NCBI GenBank assembly: GCA_030833145.1
Contig: JAURHT010000071.1
Coordinates: 1-10,591, forward strand
Direction of reading: 5' to 3'
DNA: 10,591 bases
DNA from: Aquirufa sp.
GTDB taxonomy: Bacteria > Bacteroidota > Bacteroidia > Cytophagales > Spirosomataceae
In this document: positions 1 through 7,606 of the stretch, one piece after another
How the letters are laid out: every line of letters starts with the position of its first letter
How positions within the stretch are numbered: position 1 is the first letter of the stretch
Notes under the pieces: model-generated
Seen by the model: the letters and a program-made list of their open reading frames with translations, nothing else
Databases searched by the model: none
Told to the model about the DNA's origin: nothing
Position numbers and translations under genes: made by a program

Positions 1-425
1 CTGGAGACCGATCGAATAGTGACGGTCAATTGAATACCTTTAATACCTTGTTTGCGCGACCGCCTTTTGGCCAAACGGTTGCCTTAAATATTACGAATAC
101 AGTGAACCTAAGTCCTTATATTCGCTACCAAGATTACAAGAAATGGATGGTAACGGCGCGTGCTTCTTTTGTGAACCGGGAAAGTCTTACTGAAGGTGTG
201 TATACGCCTAATATGTCGCCATTGCGTCCTTTGAAAACGAAAAATCAAATCAGTTCGGCAGCCGGGGTTTGCGATATTTATGCTTTAGATGCGCAATATT
301 TTCCGACGAAGCATTTCAGCTTTCAGTTAGAAATAGGCTATTGTGCCGCTGGGGACTATTTAAAAGAGACGGGAATAGGTCAAAACGTCCACTATTACGC
401 CTTACGCAACGTGTACCGATTCTAG
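1..425 (+). CDS. Alginate-export-type outer-membrane beta-barrel protein, C-terminal part
   Basis: This is the 3' end of a gene that begins left of the window. The reading frame is open from base 3 and stops at TAG 423-425, so about 140 C-terminal residues are visible. They contain an 'SDGQLNTFNTLF' stretch near the start, then alternating polar/aromatic strands, then 'GDYLKETGIGQNV', and end in 'VYRF'. A terminal Phe on an amphipathic last strand is the usual beta-signal for BAM-mediated outer-membrane insertion. The '(S)DGKLNTFNPLF' and 'GDFLKETG' patterns are typical, from memory, of the alginate_exp (AlgE-like) porin family in Bacteroidota. Many members sit in genomes that make no alginate, so the substrate cannot be stated. 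A TTG at 30 could be mistaken for a start, but the homologous sequence continues upstream of it. The last 24 bases are antisense to the end of the symporter gene. Confidence 0.72.
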   Translation, partial: GDRSNSDGQLNTFNTLFARPPFGQTVALNITNTVNLSPYIRYQDYKKWMVTARASFVNRESLTEGVYTPNMSPLRPLKTKNQISSAAGVCDIYALDAQYFPTKHFSFQLEIGYCAAGDYLKETGIGQNVHYYALRNVYRF

Positions 426-1859
426 GTTTTTGTCCCGAATCATCCACAACATAAAAAAGCAAATCGCTCCGTTTAAAATCAACTTAGCGAATCCAAAACC
501 TCCAAATAAGCTTTGCGCCTGCGTCTCTAATATAAAAGTCAGGATAGGTGAAAGTACACAGATAATAGGCACCCATTTATCACGGATGGCATATTTCGTA
601 AACAAACCGAACGAGAATAAGCCTAACAAGGGCCCATAGGTATAACCCGCTAAATTGAATACCGCGGCAATCAATTCAGAGGTATTAAAGATATGAAATA
701 AGCCAATCACGACGAAAAACAGGGCAGAGAAGCCGATGTGTACGAAATGCTTCATCTTCTTTTGCTTGTCCTCCTTGAACTTCTCAATACTCAAGAAATC
801 GATGCAAAACGAGGTAGTTAAGGCAGTTAATGCCGAATCCGAACTCGCATAGGAGGCTGCAATAATGCCTAATAAGAACGTTACAGCTGCTAAGGTTCCA
901 AATTCGCCTCCTAAAGCTAACATAGGATATAATTCATCCGTTTTTGTAGGAACAGTGATTCCTTTTGAAGCGGAATACAGGTACAATAGTGCGCCTAAAG
1001 CAAGGAACAAGATATTGATAAAAAGAAGCACCCAGTAGAACCAGAACATGTTTTTCTGCGCTTCTCCAATCGACTTGCAGGTCAAGTTTTTCTGCATCAA
1101 ATCTTGATCTAAACCGGTCATAACTATCGCTATAAATACGCCTGCTAGGAAGTCTTTCCCGAAGAAATGGGGATTCTTCCAATCCCACTCAAACAGATGA
1201 GAATACTTGCTCGCACTCACTTGTTGTATCATGTCCGGGATGCTCATGTCCATTTTTTGGCCTACTAAAACAATCGTAATAAAGAGAGCTACAAGTAAAA
1301 ACAGGGTCTGCAAGGTATCCGTCCAAATAATCGTTTTAACCCCTCCACGGTGCGTATAAAGCCAAATTAAAAAGATAGAAACGAATACAGTTACGATAAA
1401 AGGCACGCCAATAGGGGCGAAGATGGCAATTTGTAACACGTTCACGGCTAAATACAAACGAGCAGCTGAACCGATTGTTCTCGACAATAAAAAGAAGGCA
1501 GAACCGGTCTTATAGGACCAAAATCCGAAGCGTTTTTCTAAATAGCCATAAATGGAAATCAAATTTAATCGGTAATACAAGGGCATTAAGACCAATGCAA
1601 TGGTTAGATAGCCTAGTGAATGGCCTAAAATGACCTGATAATAGGTGAAATAGGTTTTTCCCACTGCACCCGGCACAGAAATAAAGGTTAAGCCCGAAAT
1701 CGACGTTCCAATCATCCCAAAGGCCACCAGCCACCAAGGGGACTCGCGATTAGCTGTAAAAAATGCGTGGGTATCAGCGCCTCTCGAGGTAAAATAGGAG
1801 ATCGCTAACAGCAGGCCAAAATAGAGGGCAAGAATTCCTCCAGCTAATTGTACAGACAT
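402..1859 (-). CDS. Sodium:solute symporter (SSS family)
   Basis: The product has 485 residues and is an inner-membrane secondary transporter with roughly 13 hydrophobic segments, as expected for the SSS/SLC5 (LeuT-fold) family. It should couple Na+ entry to uptake of a small solute. Visible landmarks are 'GTSISGLTFISVPG' at residues 51-64 (broken TM helix 1 region), 'RGGVKTIIWTDTLQ' at 171-184, 'GLDQDLMQKNLTC' at 249-261, and 'ASYASSDSALTALTTS' at 335-350, where the family's Na2-site Ser/Thr residues lie. The 'LDQDxMQKNL' signature belongs to a subfamily common in Bacteroidota whose substrates are mostly unassigned; sugars, sialic acid and carboxylates are possible. The ATG at 1859 is followed directly by the first membrane segment, and no in-frame alternative looks better. 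The gene is divergent from clpS and overlaps the porin gene by 24 bases. No substrate-processing enzyme is adjacent. Confidence 0.9.
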   Translation of the reverse strand: MSVQLAGGILALYFGLLLAISYFTSRGADTHAFFTANRESPWWLVAFGMIGTSISGLTFISVPGAVGKTYFTYYQVILGHSLGYLTIALVLMPLYYRLNLISIYGYLEKRFGFWSYKTGSAFFLLSRTIGSAARLYLAVNVLQIAIFAPIGVPFIVTVFVSIFLIWLYTHRGGVKTIIWTDTLQTLFLLVALFITIVLVGQKMDMSIPDMIQQVSASKYSHLFEWDWKNPHFFGKDFLAGVFIAIVMTGLDQDLMQKNLTCKSIGEAQKNMFWFYWVLLFINILFLALGALLYLYSASKGITVPTKTDELYPMLALGGEFGTLAAVTFLLGIIAASYASSDSALTALTTSFCIDFLSIEKFKEDKQKKMKHFVHIGFSALFFVVIGLFHIFNTSELIAAVFNLAGYTYGPLLGLFSFGLFTKYAIRDKWVPIICVLSPILTFILETQAQSLFGGFGFAKLILNGAICFFMLWMIRDKNLESVHVA

Positions 1860-1882
1860 AAGGTTTAGAACGGATTTTTTTT

Positions 1883-1890
1883 TAAATTTG
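1883..1890 (+). promoter_or_regulatory. Bacteroidota -7 element upstream of clpS
   Basis: TAAATTTG matches the Bacteroidota primary sigma factor consensus TAnnTTTG exactly, 20 bases before the clpS ATG. That implies a very short leader. I see no exact TTTG -33 box at normal spacing; the nearest is TTTA at 1864-1867. The element is embedded in a 7+7 palindrome (1885-1900). Confidence 0.45.
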
Positions 1891-1900
1891 ATTTCAAATT
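1885..1900. repeat. Short palindrome over the clpS promoter
   Basis: AATTTGA-TT-TCAAATT is a perfect 7-bp inverted repeat with a 2-base centre in the symporter/clpS divergent spacer. It covers most of the -7 element. It could be an operator half-site pair, but the region is very AT-rich and a palindrome this size can arise by chance. Confidence 0.3.
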
Positions 1901-1910
1901 CATCAAAAAT

Positions 1911-2243
1911 ATGGAATTCTGTGTAGATAGTATTTATCGTCTACCTTTTTCTTTTCAAAATCAGGAAAAATGGCAAGAAGACACGTCGACCCTCGTAGAG
2001 GAAGAGGTGATCGAGGCCCATCAGCTGATTGTCTACAATGATGAAGTAAATTCCTTTGAATATGTCATTTTAACGCTGATTGAGGTGTGTGAGCACACGC
2101 CACAACAAGCGGAACAATGTACTTTGCAGATTCATTTTAGAGGAAAATGCGGCGTGAAAACCGGTGGATTTGACGAATTAGTAGCTATGCGCAATGAGAT
2201 TTGCCGTAGAGGAATTTCCGCAGAAATAGAAGCCAGCGCCTGA
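1911..2243 (+). CDS. clpS: ATP-dependent Clp protease adaptor ClpS
   Basis: The product has 110 residues and should be the cytoplasmic N-end-rule adaptor that delivers substrates with destabilising N-terminal residues to ClpA(P) or ClpC(P). The ClpS core covers about residues 36-108. 'YNDEVNSFEYV' at 42-52 supplies N43 and D44, equivalent to the E. coli N34/D35 that bind the substrate alpha-amino group. 'IHFRGKCGVK' at 74-83 supplies H75, equivalent to H66. Phe49 sits where E. coli has the gatekeeper Met40, which appears normal for this phylum. The N-terminal extension of about 35 residues is flexible and acidic in places, and ATG 1911 is the only ATG ahead of the core. The stop overlaps the recR start as TGATG, which suggests translational coupling. 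No clpA or clpC is in the window. Confidence 0.9.
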   Translation: MEFCVDSIYRLPFSFQNQEKWQEDTSTLVEEEVIEAHQLIVYNDEVNSFEYVILTLIEVCEHTPQQAEQCTLQIHFRGKCGVKTGGFDELVAMRNEICRRGISAEIEASA

Positions 2244-2848
2244 TGAATAATTACCCCTCCAAGATGATTGAGCAAGCCGTGGAAGAGATTTCCAAACTGC
2301 CCGGCATCGGTAAAAAATCAGCTTTGCGCCTCGCTTTGCACTTATTAAAGCGCCCAGAAGCCCAATCTTTGCAATTAGCCCACGCGGTAGTGCAGCTCAG
2401 AACAGAGACGAAATATTGTCCGCAATGCCACATGATTTCGGATGGCGATCTGTGCGGTATTTGTGTGAGTCACAAACGGGATGAGAGTATTATTTGCGTG
2501 GTGGAGGATTTGCGCGATGTGTTAGCGATTGAGAATACGGGTCAGTTTATGGGCCTATACCACGTTTTGGGCGGGATTATTTCCCCTTTATCCGGTATTT
2601 CTCCAGGTGATTTGACTATCGAAACCTTAGTGGCACGTGTCGCTTCAGGAAAAGTGAGTGAAGTGATTTTAGGCTTGAGTCCGACGATGGAAGGGGATAC
2701 AACGGCTTTTTATTTGACCAAAAAGCTGAAAGAGTTTCCCGTAAAATTATCCACGATTGCGCGTGGTATTCCAATAGGCGGTGATTTAGAGTATACCGAC
2801 GAGATTACACTAGGCCGAAGTATAGTAGGTCGAGTTGTGTACGAATAG
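2243..2848 (+). CDS. recR: Recombination mediator protein RecR
   Basis: The product has 201 residues, the normal RecR length. It acts with RecO (and RecF) to load RecA onto SSB-coated single-stranded DNA at gaps. Three family features appear in order. A helix-hairpin-helix lies at about 16-35 ([10 protein letters not shown]). A four-Cys zinc finger uses C59, C62, C71 and C74. A Toprim domain starts near residue 82 ([15 protein letters not shown]), continues through '[14 protein letters not shown]', and is followed by the C-terminal '[20 protein letters not shown]' segment (171-190). All key residues are present. The ATG overlaps the clpS stop by one base, and 16 bases separate its TAG stop from the superoxide dismutase start. 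Confidence 0.97.
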   Translation: MNNYPSKMIEQAVEEISKLPGIGKKSALRLALHLLKRPEAQSLQLAHAVVQLRTETKYCPQCHMISDGDLCGICVSHKRDESIICVVEDLRDVLAIENTGQFMGLYHVLGGIISPLSGISPGDLTIETLVARVASGKVSEVILGLSPTMEGDTTAFYLTKKLKEFPVKLSTIARGIPIGGDLEYTDEITLGRSIVGRVVYE

Positions 2849-2864
2849 TATAAACCGAAAAACG

Positions 2865-3539
2865 ATGAAACGTTCCGAATTTCTTAAACAATCATTAGTG
2901 CTTGCGGGTGCTAGTGTGGTTTTGCCTTCTTTTGCTGCCCCTGTGGCGGACGCTTTCAGTTTACCTGCTTTGCCTTATGCTTTTGATGCATTAGAGCCTC
3001 ATATCGATCGTCTGACGATGGAAATCCACCACGATCGCCACCACAAGGCTTATGTGGATAATTTGAACAAGGCTTTGCCGGGTACGACTAAATCGCTTGA
3101 AGAGATTTTAGCTACCGTTTCTACTCAGCCAGTTGCCGTTCGTAACAATGGGGGAGGACACTGGAATCACAGTTTTTTCTGGAATGTGTTAGGACCTGCC
3201 AAAGTTTCGAAGCCATCTGCCGCTTTAGCGAAGCAAATTGATACTGATTTTGGCTCTTTTGATGCATTCAAGGCTGAATTCACGAAGGCAGCGACGTCTC
3301 GTTTTGGATCAGGTTGGGCTTGGTTAATCAAAAAAGAGGGGAAACTGGTGATTTCTTCGACCCCTAATCAAGATAATCCTTTGATGGATGTGGCGGAAGT
3401 GAAAGGACAACCAATTTTAGCTTTAGACGTGTGGGAACACGCTTATTATTTAAAATACATGAACAAGCGCGCGGATTATATCGCAGCGTTTTGGAACCTA
3501 GTTAACTGGGACTTTGTATCAACAAACTTTAGTAAATAA
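2865..3539 (+). CDS. Exported Fe/Mn superoxide dismutase
   Basis: The product has 224 residues and converts superoxide to O2 and H2O2. The catalytic domain starts near residue 33 ([16 protein letters not shown]). The four metal ligands are H55 (EIHHDRHH), H102 (HWNHSFFW), D188 and H192 ([12 protein letters not shown]). Gly at the 'NNGGGHWNH' motif and Gln169 in 'NQDNPLMD' resemble Mn-type or cambialistic enzymes more than strict Fe enzymes; this is inference. About 30 extra N-terminal residues, '[20 protein letters not shown]' then PSFA, form a signal peptide, so the enzyme probably acts outside the cytoplasm. The motif looks like a Tat signal that has lost its second Arg (KRSEFLK). ATG 2865 is chosen because it begins this signal; an upstream TTG at 2835 would add a tail inside recR. 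One base separates its stop from the oxygenase gene. Confidence 0.93.
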   Translation: MKRSEFLKQSLVLAGASVVLPSFAAPVADAFSLPALPYAFDALEPHIDRLTMEIHHDRHHKAYVDNLNKALPGTTKSLEEILATVSTQPVAVRNNGGGHWNHSFFWNVLGPAKVSKPSAALAKQIDTDFGSFDAFKAEFTKAATSRFGSGWAWLIKKEGKLVISSTPNQDNPLMDVAEVKGQPILALDVWEHAYYLKYMNKRADYIAAFWNLVNWDFVSTNFSK

Positions 3540-3540
3540 G

Positions 3541-4509
3541 ATGTTATTAGATGAAATTCCTTCGCTGGATTTAGCAGATTTCCTTTCAGGAGAAGCAGGT
3601 CGCAAGGCGAAATTTGTACAAGATTTAGGAGCTGCTTTCAATACGATAGGTTTTGTGGCGATTAAAGGTCACGGATTGTCGAATGACTTCACGAAGAAGC
3701 TTTATTCTGATGTGGAGCAATTCTTTCAATCGCCAGATTCGCTGAAGCAAACCTATGAAATTGAAGGAATTGCTGGCCAACGCGGTTATATCGGAAAGCG
3801 AAAAGAAACTGCGAAAGGCTTTAAGGTACCTGATTTAAAGGAATTTTACCACGTGGGTCAACCGCACAAGGAAGATGGAGATTCGGTTTGGTCAGAATAC
3901 CCAGCAAACGTTTTTCCAGCGGAATATCCGGATTTTGAAAAGAATACCGTAGAGGCTTATCAAACCTTAGAAAAAGCTGGAAAGGCTTTATTGCAGGCGA
4001 TTGCGCTCTATTTAGAGCTTCCCGAAGACTATTTTGAATCCCGGGTTAAAAACGGGAATTCGATTTTACGTGCGATTCACTATTTCCCTATTTTGGATCC
4101 TGATTCCTTGCCAGAAGGAGCGGTGAGAGCGGCTGCACACGGCGATATTAACTTGATTACCTTATTGATGGGCGCATCTGCGGAAGGCTTAGAAGTATTG
4201 CGCATGGATGGAAAATGGATTCCGATCACGGCTTTACCGGATCAGGTGGTGGTTAATGTGGGTGATATGTTAGATCGGTTGACGAATCATAAATTGAAAT
4301 CGACAATTCACCGTGTGGTGAATCCACCGCGTGAAAAAATGGGTACATCTCGTTATTCGATCCCTTTCTTTATGCATCCGCGTTCTGAAATGGATTTAAC
4401 TTGTTTACCTTCTTGCGTTTCGACGGAATATCCCAAAATCTATACGGACATGACAGCAGGGGCATTTTTGAATGAGCGATTGATTGAATTAGGACTTAAA
4501 AAGGCATAA
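3541..4509 (+). CDS. Isopenicillin N synthase-like Fe(II)/2-oxoglutarate oxygenase
   Basis: The product has 322 residues and is a cytoplasmic non-haem iron oxygenase of the IPNS/2OG-dioxygenase superfamily. An N-terminal DIOX_N-type region covers about 5-115 (IPSLDLADF; GFVAIKGHGL). The double-stranded beta-helix domain covers about 175-285. The iron-binding facial triad is H200-x-D202 (AAHGDINLITLL) and H257 (STIHRVVNPP). R271-Y-S273 matches the RxS pair that holds the carboxylate of 2-oxoglutarate, or of the peptide substrate in IPNS itself. The fold and chemistry are clear but the substrate is not; bacterial members of this group are mostly uncharacterised. No nonribosomal peptide synthetase or beta-lactam gene is nearby, so antibiotic synthesis is not suggested. 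ATG 3541 is preferred to TTG 3514, which lies inside the dismutase gene. The junctions are tight (1 base before, 3 bases after). Confidence 0.88.
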   Translation: MLLDEIPSLDLADFLSGEAGRKAKFVQDLGAAFNTIGFVAIKGHGLSNDFTKKLYSDVEQFFQSPDSLKQTYEIEGIAGQRGYIGKRKETAKGFKVPDLKEFYHVGQPHKEDGDSVWSEYPANVFPAEYPDFEKNTVEAYQTLEKAGKALLQAIALYLELPEDYFESRVKNGNSILRAIHYFPILDPDSLPEGAVRAAAHGDINLITLLMGASAEGLEVLRMDGKWIPITALPDQVVVNVGDMLDRLTNHKLKSTIHRVVNPPREKMGTSRYSIPFFMHPRSEMDLTCLPSCVSTEYPKIYTDMTAGAFLNERLIELGLKKA

Positions 4510-4512
4510 ATC

Positions 4513-5679
4513 ATGCGGCTAAAACACCTGGATTTCCTGTGGGATGTCTTGCTTTTAGCCTGCACCTCTTTTGGTGGACCTCAAGTGCATTTTGCGCTCT
4601 TTTTAGATCGATTAGTGAAGAAAAGAGCCTATTTGACTGAGGAAGAGTTGTTTGAAATTCAGGCGCTTTGTTCCGTATTACCTGGCCCTACCTCTACTCA
4701 AATGATCACAGCGATCGGTTTGAAGCGGGGTGGGGCTTCTTTGGCTTACCTCACCTTGTTTATTTGGATTACGCCCGCGGTATTCATCATGACCCTGGCA
4801 GCCTATGGAATGACTTTTTTACGGAATAATTCCATTCTTCATTACGTTCTTCCAGTGGGTATTGGTTTGATTTTGCAGGCGGGTTGGTATATGGCCAAAA
4901 AGGTCATTACAGGCCCAATGTACGTTATCATTTTGCTCGTGACCTTGTTTTTAGGGATCGCTTTTCACAGTCCTTATATTTTCCCTTTGGTACTCGTTTT
5001 AGGGGGTGTAGTGTCCTCTTTTAACTATAAAGATTTTCCTCGCCAAACCAAGCACAAATTCGTCATTCCTTGGGCTAATTTCCATTTGTATTGGGGGTTT
5101 TTACTCTTTTTGGCACTTTTAGGCCATTTTACAGATTATTTTCCTATCCGACTTTTTGAGAATTTTTACCGGAATGGTTCCCTCGTTTTTGGGGGTGGTC
5201 ACATTCTGGCCCCCGTACTTTACACCGAATTTGTGGAGTTTAAACAGTTAATCAGTTCGGACGCCTTTTTGACGGGAATGGCACTTTCGCAGACGCTTCC
5301 GGGTCCTGTATTTGCCTTTACGTCTTATTTAGGGGTCTTGTTGATGAAGGATTATGGTCTGCTAGGTGAATTGGCTGGATCGCTGATCGGTGCGCTTGGG
5401 ATCTTTTTGCCAGGAACCTTTTTGATCTTCTTTGTATTCAGAATTTGGGGACAATTGAAGCAATACCGCTTCATTCGCGCCTCTCTAGCGGGTATTCAGG
5501 CTGCTTCAGTGGGATTGACCTTGGTGGCTGTGTTTACCTTTACCAGACCTTTAGTAGTGGATGCAGAATTTATTTCTCTTGGAATCGTGGCGGCGGCTTT
5601 TGTGCTAGCGGAGAAAACAAAAATTCCCGCCATCTTGCTGTTTGGATTAGCGTTGATAGCGGGAATTATGGGTATTTAA
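4513..5679 (+). CDS. Two-domain chromate transporter (CHR family, ChrA-like)
   Basis: The product has 388 residues and is an inner-membrane protein of the long-chain CHR family. The two homologous halves are obvious: 'SFGGPQVHFALF' at 19-30 and 'LPGPTSTQ' at 56-63 in the first, 'VFGGGHILAPVL' at 225-236 and 'LPGPVFAFTSYLG' at 262-274 in the second. Each half is followed by hydrophobic helices, giving about 10-12 membrane segments. Characterised members expel chromate; many homologues have no known substrate, and other oxyanions are possible. I withhold the symbol chrA because function is not shown. Three bases after the oxygenase stop, it is probably the last gene of the clpS-to-CHR run. It ends 8 bases from the end of the convergent rfbA. 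Confidence 0.92.
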   Translation: MRLKHLDFLWDVLLLACTSFGGPQVHFALFLDRLVKKRAYLTEEELFEIQALCSVLPGPTSTQMITAIGLKRGGASLAYLTLFIWITPAVFIMTLAAYGMTFLRNNSILHYVLPVGIGLILQAGWYMAKKVITGPMYVIILLVTLFLGIAFHSPYIFPLVLVLGGVVSSFNYKDFPRQTKHKFVIPWANFHLYWGFLLFLALLGHFTDYFPIRLFENFYRNGSLVFGGGHILAPVLYTEFVEFKQLISSDAFLTGMALSQTLPGPVFAFTSYLGVLLMKDYGLLGELAGSLIGALGIFLPGTFLIFFVFRIWGQLKQYRFIRASLAGIQAASVGLTLVAVFTFTRPLVVDAEFISLGIVAAAFVLAEKTKIPAILLFGLALIAGIMGI

Positions 5680-5687
5680 GCCGTTAT

Positions 5688-6548
5688 TTAGGCTATTAAG
5701 TTCAATAGGTATTGTCCATAACCACTTTTCACCAGTGGCTCAGCGATTTTCTTTAATTGCGCTTTGTCGATGTAACCCATACGATAAGCGACCTCTTCGA
5801 TACAACCTACTTTCATTCCTTGGCGTTCTTCGATCACTTGAACGAATTGGCCTGCTTGCATTAAGGAAGCAAAAGTACCTGTATCTGACCATGCTGTTCC
5901 GCGGTTCAAAATACCCACCGAAAGACGACCTTGCTTCAAGTATTCCTTGTTTACGTCCGTGATTTCGTATTCTCCACGAGGGGATGGAGCAATGTTTTTG
6001 GCAATCTCAACCACATCATTATCGTAGAAATACAAGCCTGGGACAGCATAATTTGATTTCGGTTTCGCTGGTTTCTCTTCGATCGAGATCACTTTATTGT
6101 CTGCATCGAATTACACCACACCATAACGCTCTGGATCATTCACTGAGTAAGCATAAACCACACCACCTGAAGGATCATTATTCGCTTGTAATAACTTACT
6201 TAAGCCGGAACCATAGAAGATATTGTCGCCTAAAACCAAGGCAACTTTGTCTTTTCCAATGAATTTCTCGCCAATCACAAACGCTTGCGCTAAACCATTC
6301 GGTTCTGGTTGAACAGCATATTCGAAACGACAACCGATTTGGGATCCATCGCCTAATAATTTCTCGAAATGAGGTAAATCGTGCGGTGTAGAGATGATCA
6401 AAATCTCTTTTATGCCCGATAACATCAAGATAGACAAGGGATAATAGATCATCGGCTTGTCATAAACCGGCATTAATTGCTTGCTAACCGCTAAAGTCAA
6501 TGGGTGTAATCTCGTTCCTGATCCACCCGCTAAAATAATTCCTTTCAT
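5688..6548 (-). pseudogene. rfbA: Glucose-1-phosphate thymidylyltransferase RfbA/RmlA, interrupted by an in-frame stop
   Basis: Read through, this encodes 286 residues, the normal length of RmlA, which makes dTDP-glucose from dTTP and glucose-1-phosphate. TAA at 6113-6111 replaces codon 146 in '[24 protein letters not shown]', where family members have Glu; GAA to TAA is one substitution. The frame is unchanged across the stop and every family motif is intact on both sides. Before the stop lie the nucleotide-binding loop GGSGTR (8-13), '[18 protein letters not shown]' (22-39) and metal ligand D108 (LGDN). After it lie EKP (158-160), '[12 protein letters not shown]' and metal ligand D222 (AWSDTGT). 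The 145-residue product would lack sugar-binding residues and the second metal ligand, so it should be inactive. The GTG at 6092 could start the tail, but that half is not an enzyme alone. ATG 6548 starts one base after the rfbB stop. Sequencing error and readthrough are both possible. Confidence 0.85.
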
Positions 6549-6549
6549 C

Positions 6550-7605
6550 TTATCTGCCTGCGTAGTTTTTTTCGTAATATTTCTGATAATCACCTGAAGT
6601 GACATCATTTAACCATTTTTCGTTTTCTAAATACCAATTCACGGTCTTCTCTAAACCCTCAGCGAATTGTAAACTTGGCTCCCAACCTAATTCTTTCATT
6701 ATCTTGTTCGCATCGATCGCATATCGCAAATCGTGACCCGCACGATCCGTTACATACGTGATTAATTGAACCGATGTTCCTGCTGGGCGACCTAATTTCT
6801 CATCCATTATTTTACATAATAAATGGACCAAATCGATGTTTTTCCACTCATTAAAGCCACCTATATTATAGGTTTCACCTATTTTTCCATCATGGAATAC
6901 GGTATCAATCGCACGTGCGTGGTCAATCACAAATAACCAATCACGGACATTTTCTCCTTTTCCGTAAACTGGAAGAGGTTTGTTGTTCATAATATTGTGA
7001 ATCATCAAAGGAATTAACTTCTCTGGGAAGTGATTAGGCCCATAATTATTCGAACAATTCGTAATAACGGTAGGTAAACCATACGTTTCGTGGTAAGCCC
7101 GAACGAAGTGGTCTGAACTTGCTTTCGATGCTGAATAAGGCGAACGAGGATCGTAAGACGTTGTTTCTAGGAAGAATTCCTTTGGATCGTGCAGCTCTCC
7201 ATATACCTCATCGGTTGAGATGTGGTAGAAGCGCTTGCCTTCCATTTTACCCGCCCAGTGTTTCTTCGCAGCTTGTAATAAATTCACCGTTCCGATAACA
7301 TTTGTTCTAACGAAGGCCAAAGGATCCGTAATCGAGCGATCTACATGAGATTCAGCCGCTAAGTGCAATACGCCATCAAATTGATGCTCTGCAAAAAGAG
7401 CATCGATATGTTCTGCATCTGTGATATCGGCCTTAATGAAGTGGTAATTAGGGGCAGACGCCACATCTTCATTGTTCGCTAAGTTGCCCGCATACGTCAA
7501 GGCATCCAAATTATAGATCTGGTAATCTGGGTATTTGTTCACAAACAAACGAACCACGTGAGAACCAATAAATCCGGCACCGCCGGTGATAACTAATTTT
7601 TTCAT
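6550..7605 (-). CDS. rfbB: dTDP-glucose 4,6-dehydratase
   Basis: The product has 351 residues and is a cytoplasmic extended short-chain dehydrogenase/reductase. It converts dTDP-glucose to dTDP-4-keto-6-deoxyglucose, the step after RfbA. Visible features are the NAD-binding '[10 protein letters not shown]' (8-17), '[15 protein letters not shown]' (31-45), the catalytic 'STDEVYG' (130-136) with the T131-D132-E133 triad that separates dehydratases from epimerases, and Y157/K161 in '[11 protein letters not shown]'. '[18 protein letters not shown]' (183-200) and '[12 protein letters not shown]' (219-230) are also family signatures. Length and ends are normal. ATG 7605 lies one base after the galE stop (TAAGATG), and the stop lies one base before rfbA, so the three genes are very probably one transcript. 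Confidence 0.97.
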   Translation of the reverse strand: MKKLVITGGAGFIGSHVVRLFVNKYPDYQIYNLDALTYAGNLANNEDVASAPNYHFIKADITDAEHIDALFAEHQFDGVLHLAAESHVDRSITDPLAFVRTNVIGTVNLLQAAKKHWAGKMEGKRFYHISTDEVYGELHDPKEFFLETTSYDPRSPYSASKASSDHFVRAYHETYGLPTVITNCSNNYGPNHFPEKLIPLMIHNIMNNKPLPVYGKGENVRDWLFVIDHARAIDTVFHDGKIGETYNIGGFNEWKNIDLVHLLCKIMDEKLGRPAGTSVQLITYVTDRAGHDLRYAIDANKIMKELGWEPSLQFAEGLEKTVNWYLENEKWLNDVTSGDYQKYYEKNYAGR

Positions 7606-7606
7606 C

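Noticed and set aside
934..1188. Minus-strand open frame within the symporter gene
   Set aside because: It is a shadow frame of a clear SSS transporter; its composition is Arg-rich and unlike a protein family I recognise.
3541..4509. Isopenicillin N synthase homologue as sign of a beta-lactam cluster
   Set aside because: The superfamily is broad, and no ACV synthetase or other biosynthetic genes are in the window; the PPTase is about 5 kb away in a separate transcript.
5679..5694. AGCC-8-GGCT hairpin between the CHR transporter and rfbA as a bidirectional terminator
   Set aside because: The stem is only 4 bp and no U-run follows on either strand, so it is too weak to call.
6093..6113. Frameshift as the cause of the rfbA break
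   Set aside because: The two halves are in the same frame: 18 bases (6 sense codons) lie between the TAA and the GTG at 6092, and they encode the expected residues. It is a nonsense codon, not an indel.
6549..6608. Upstream start at 6608 for rfbA
   Set aside because: It would lie inside the end of rfbB and add 20 unrelated residues; the family N-terminus 'MKGIILAGG' starts at 6548.
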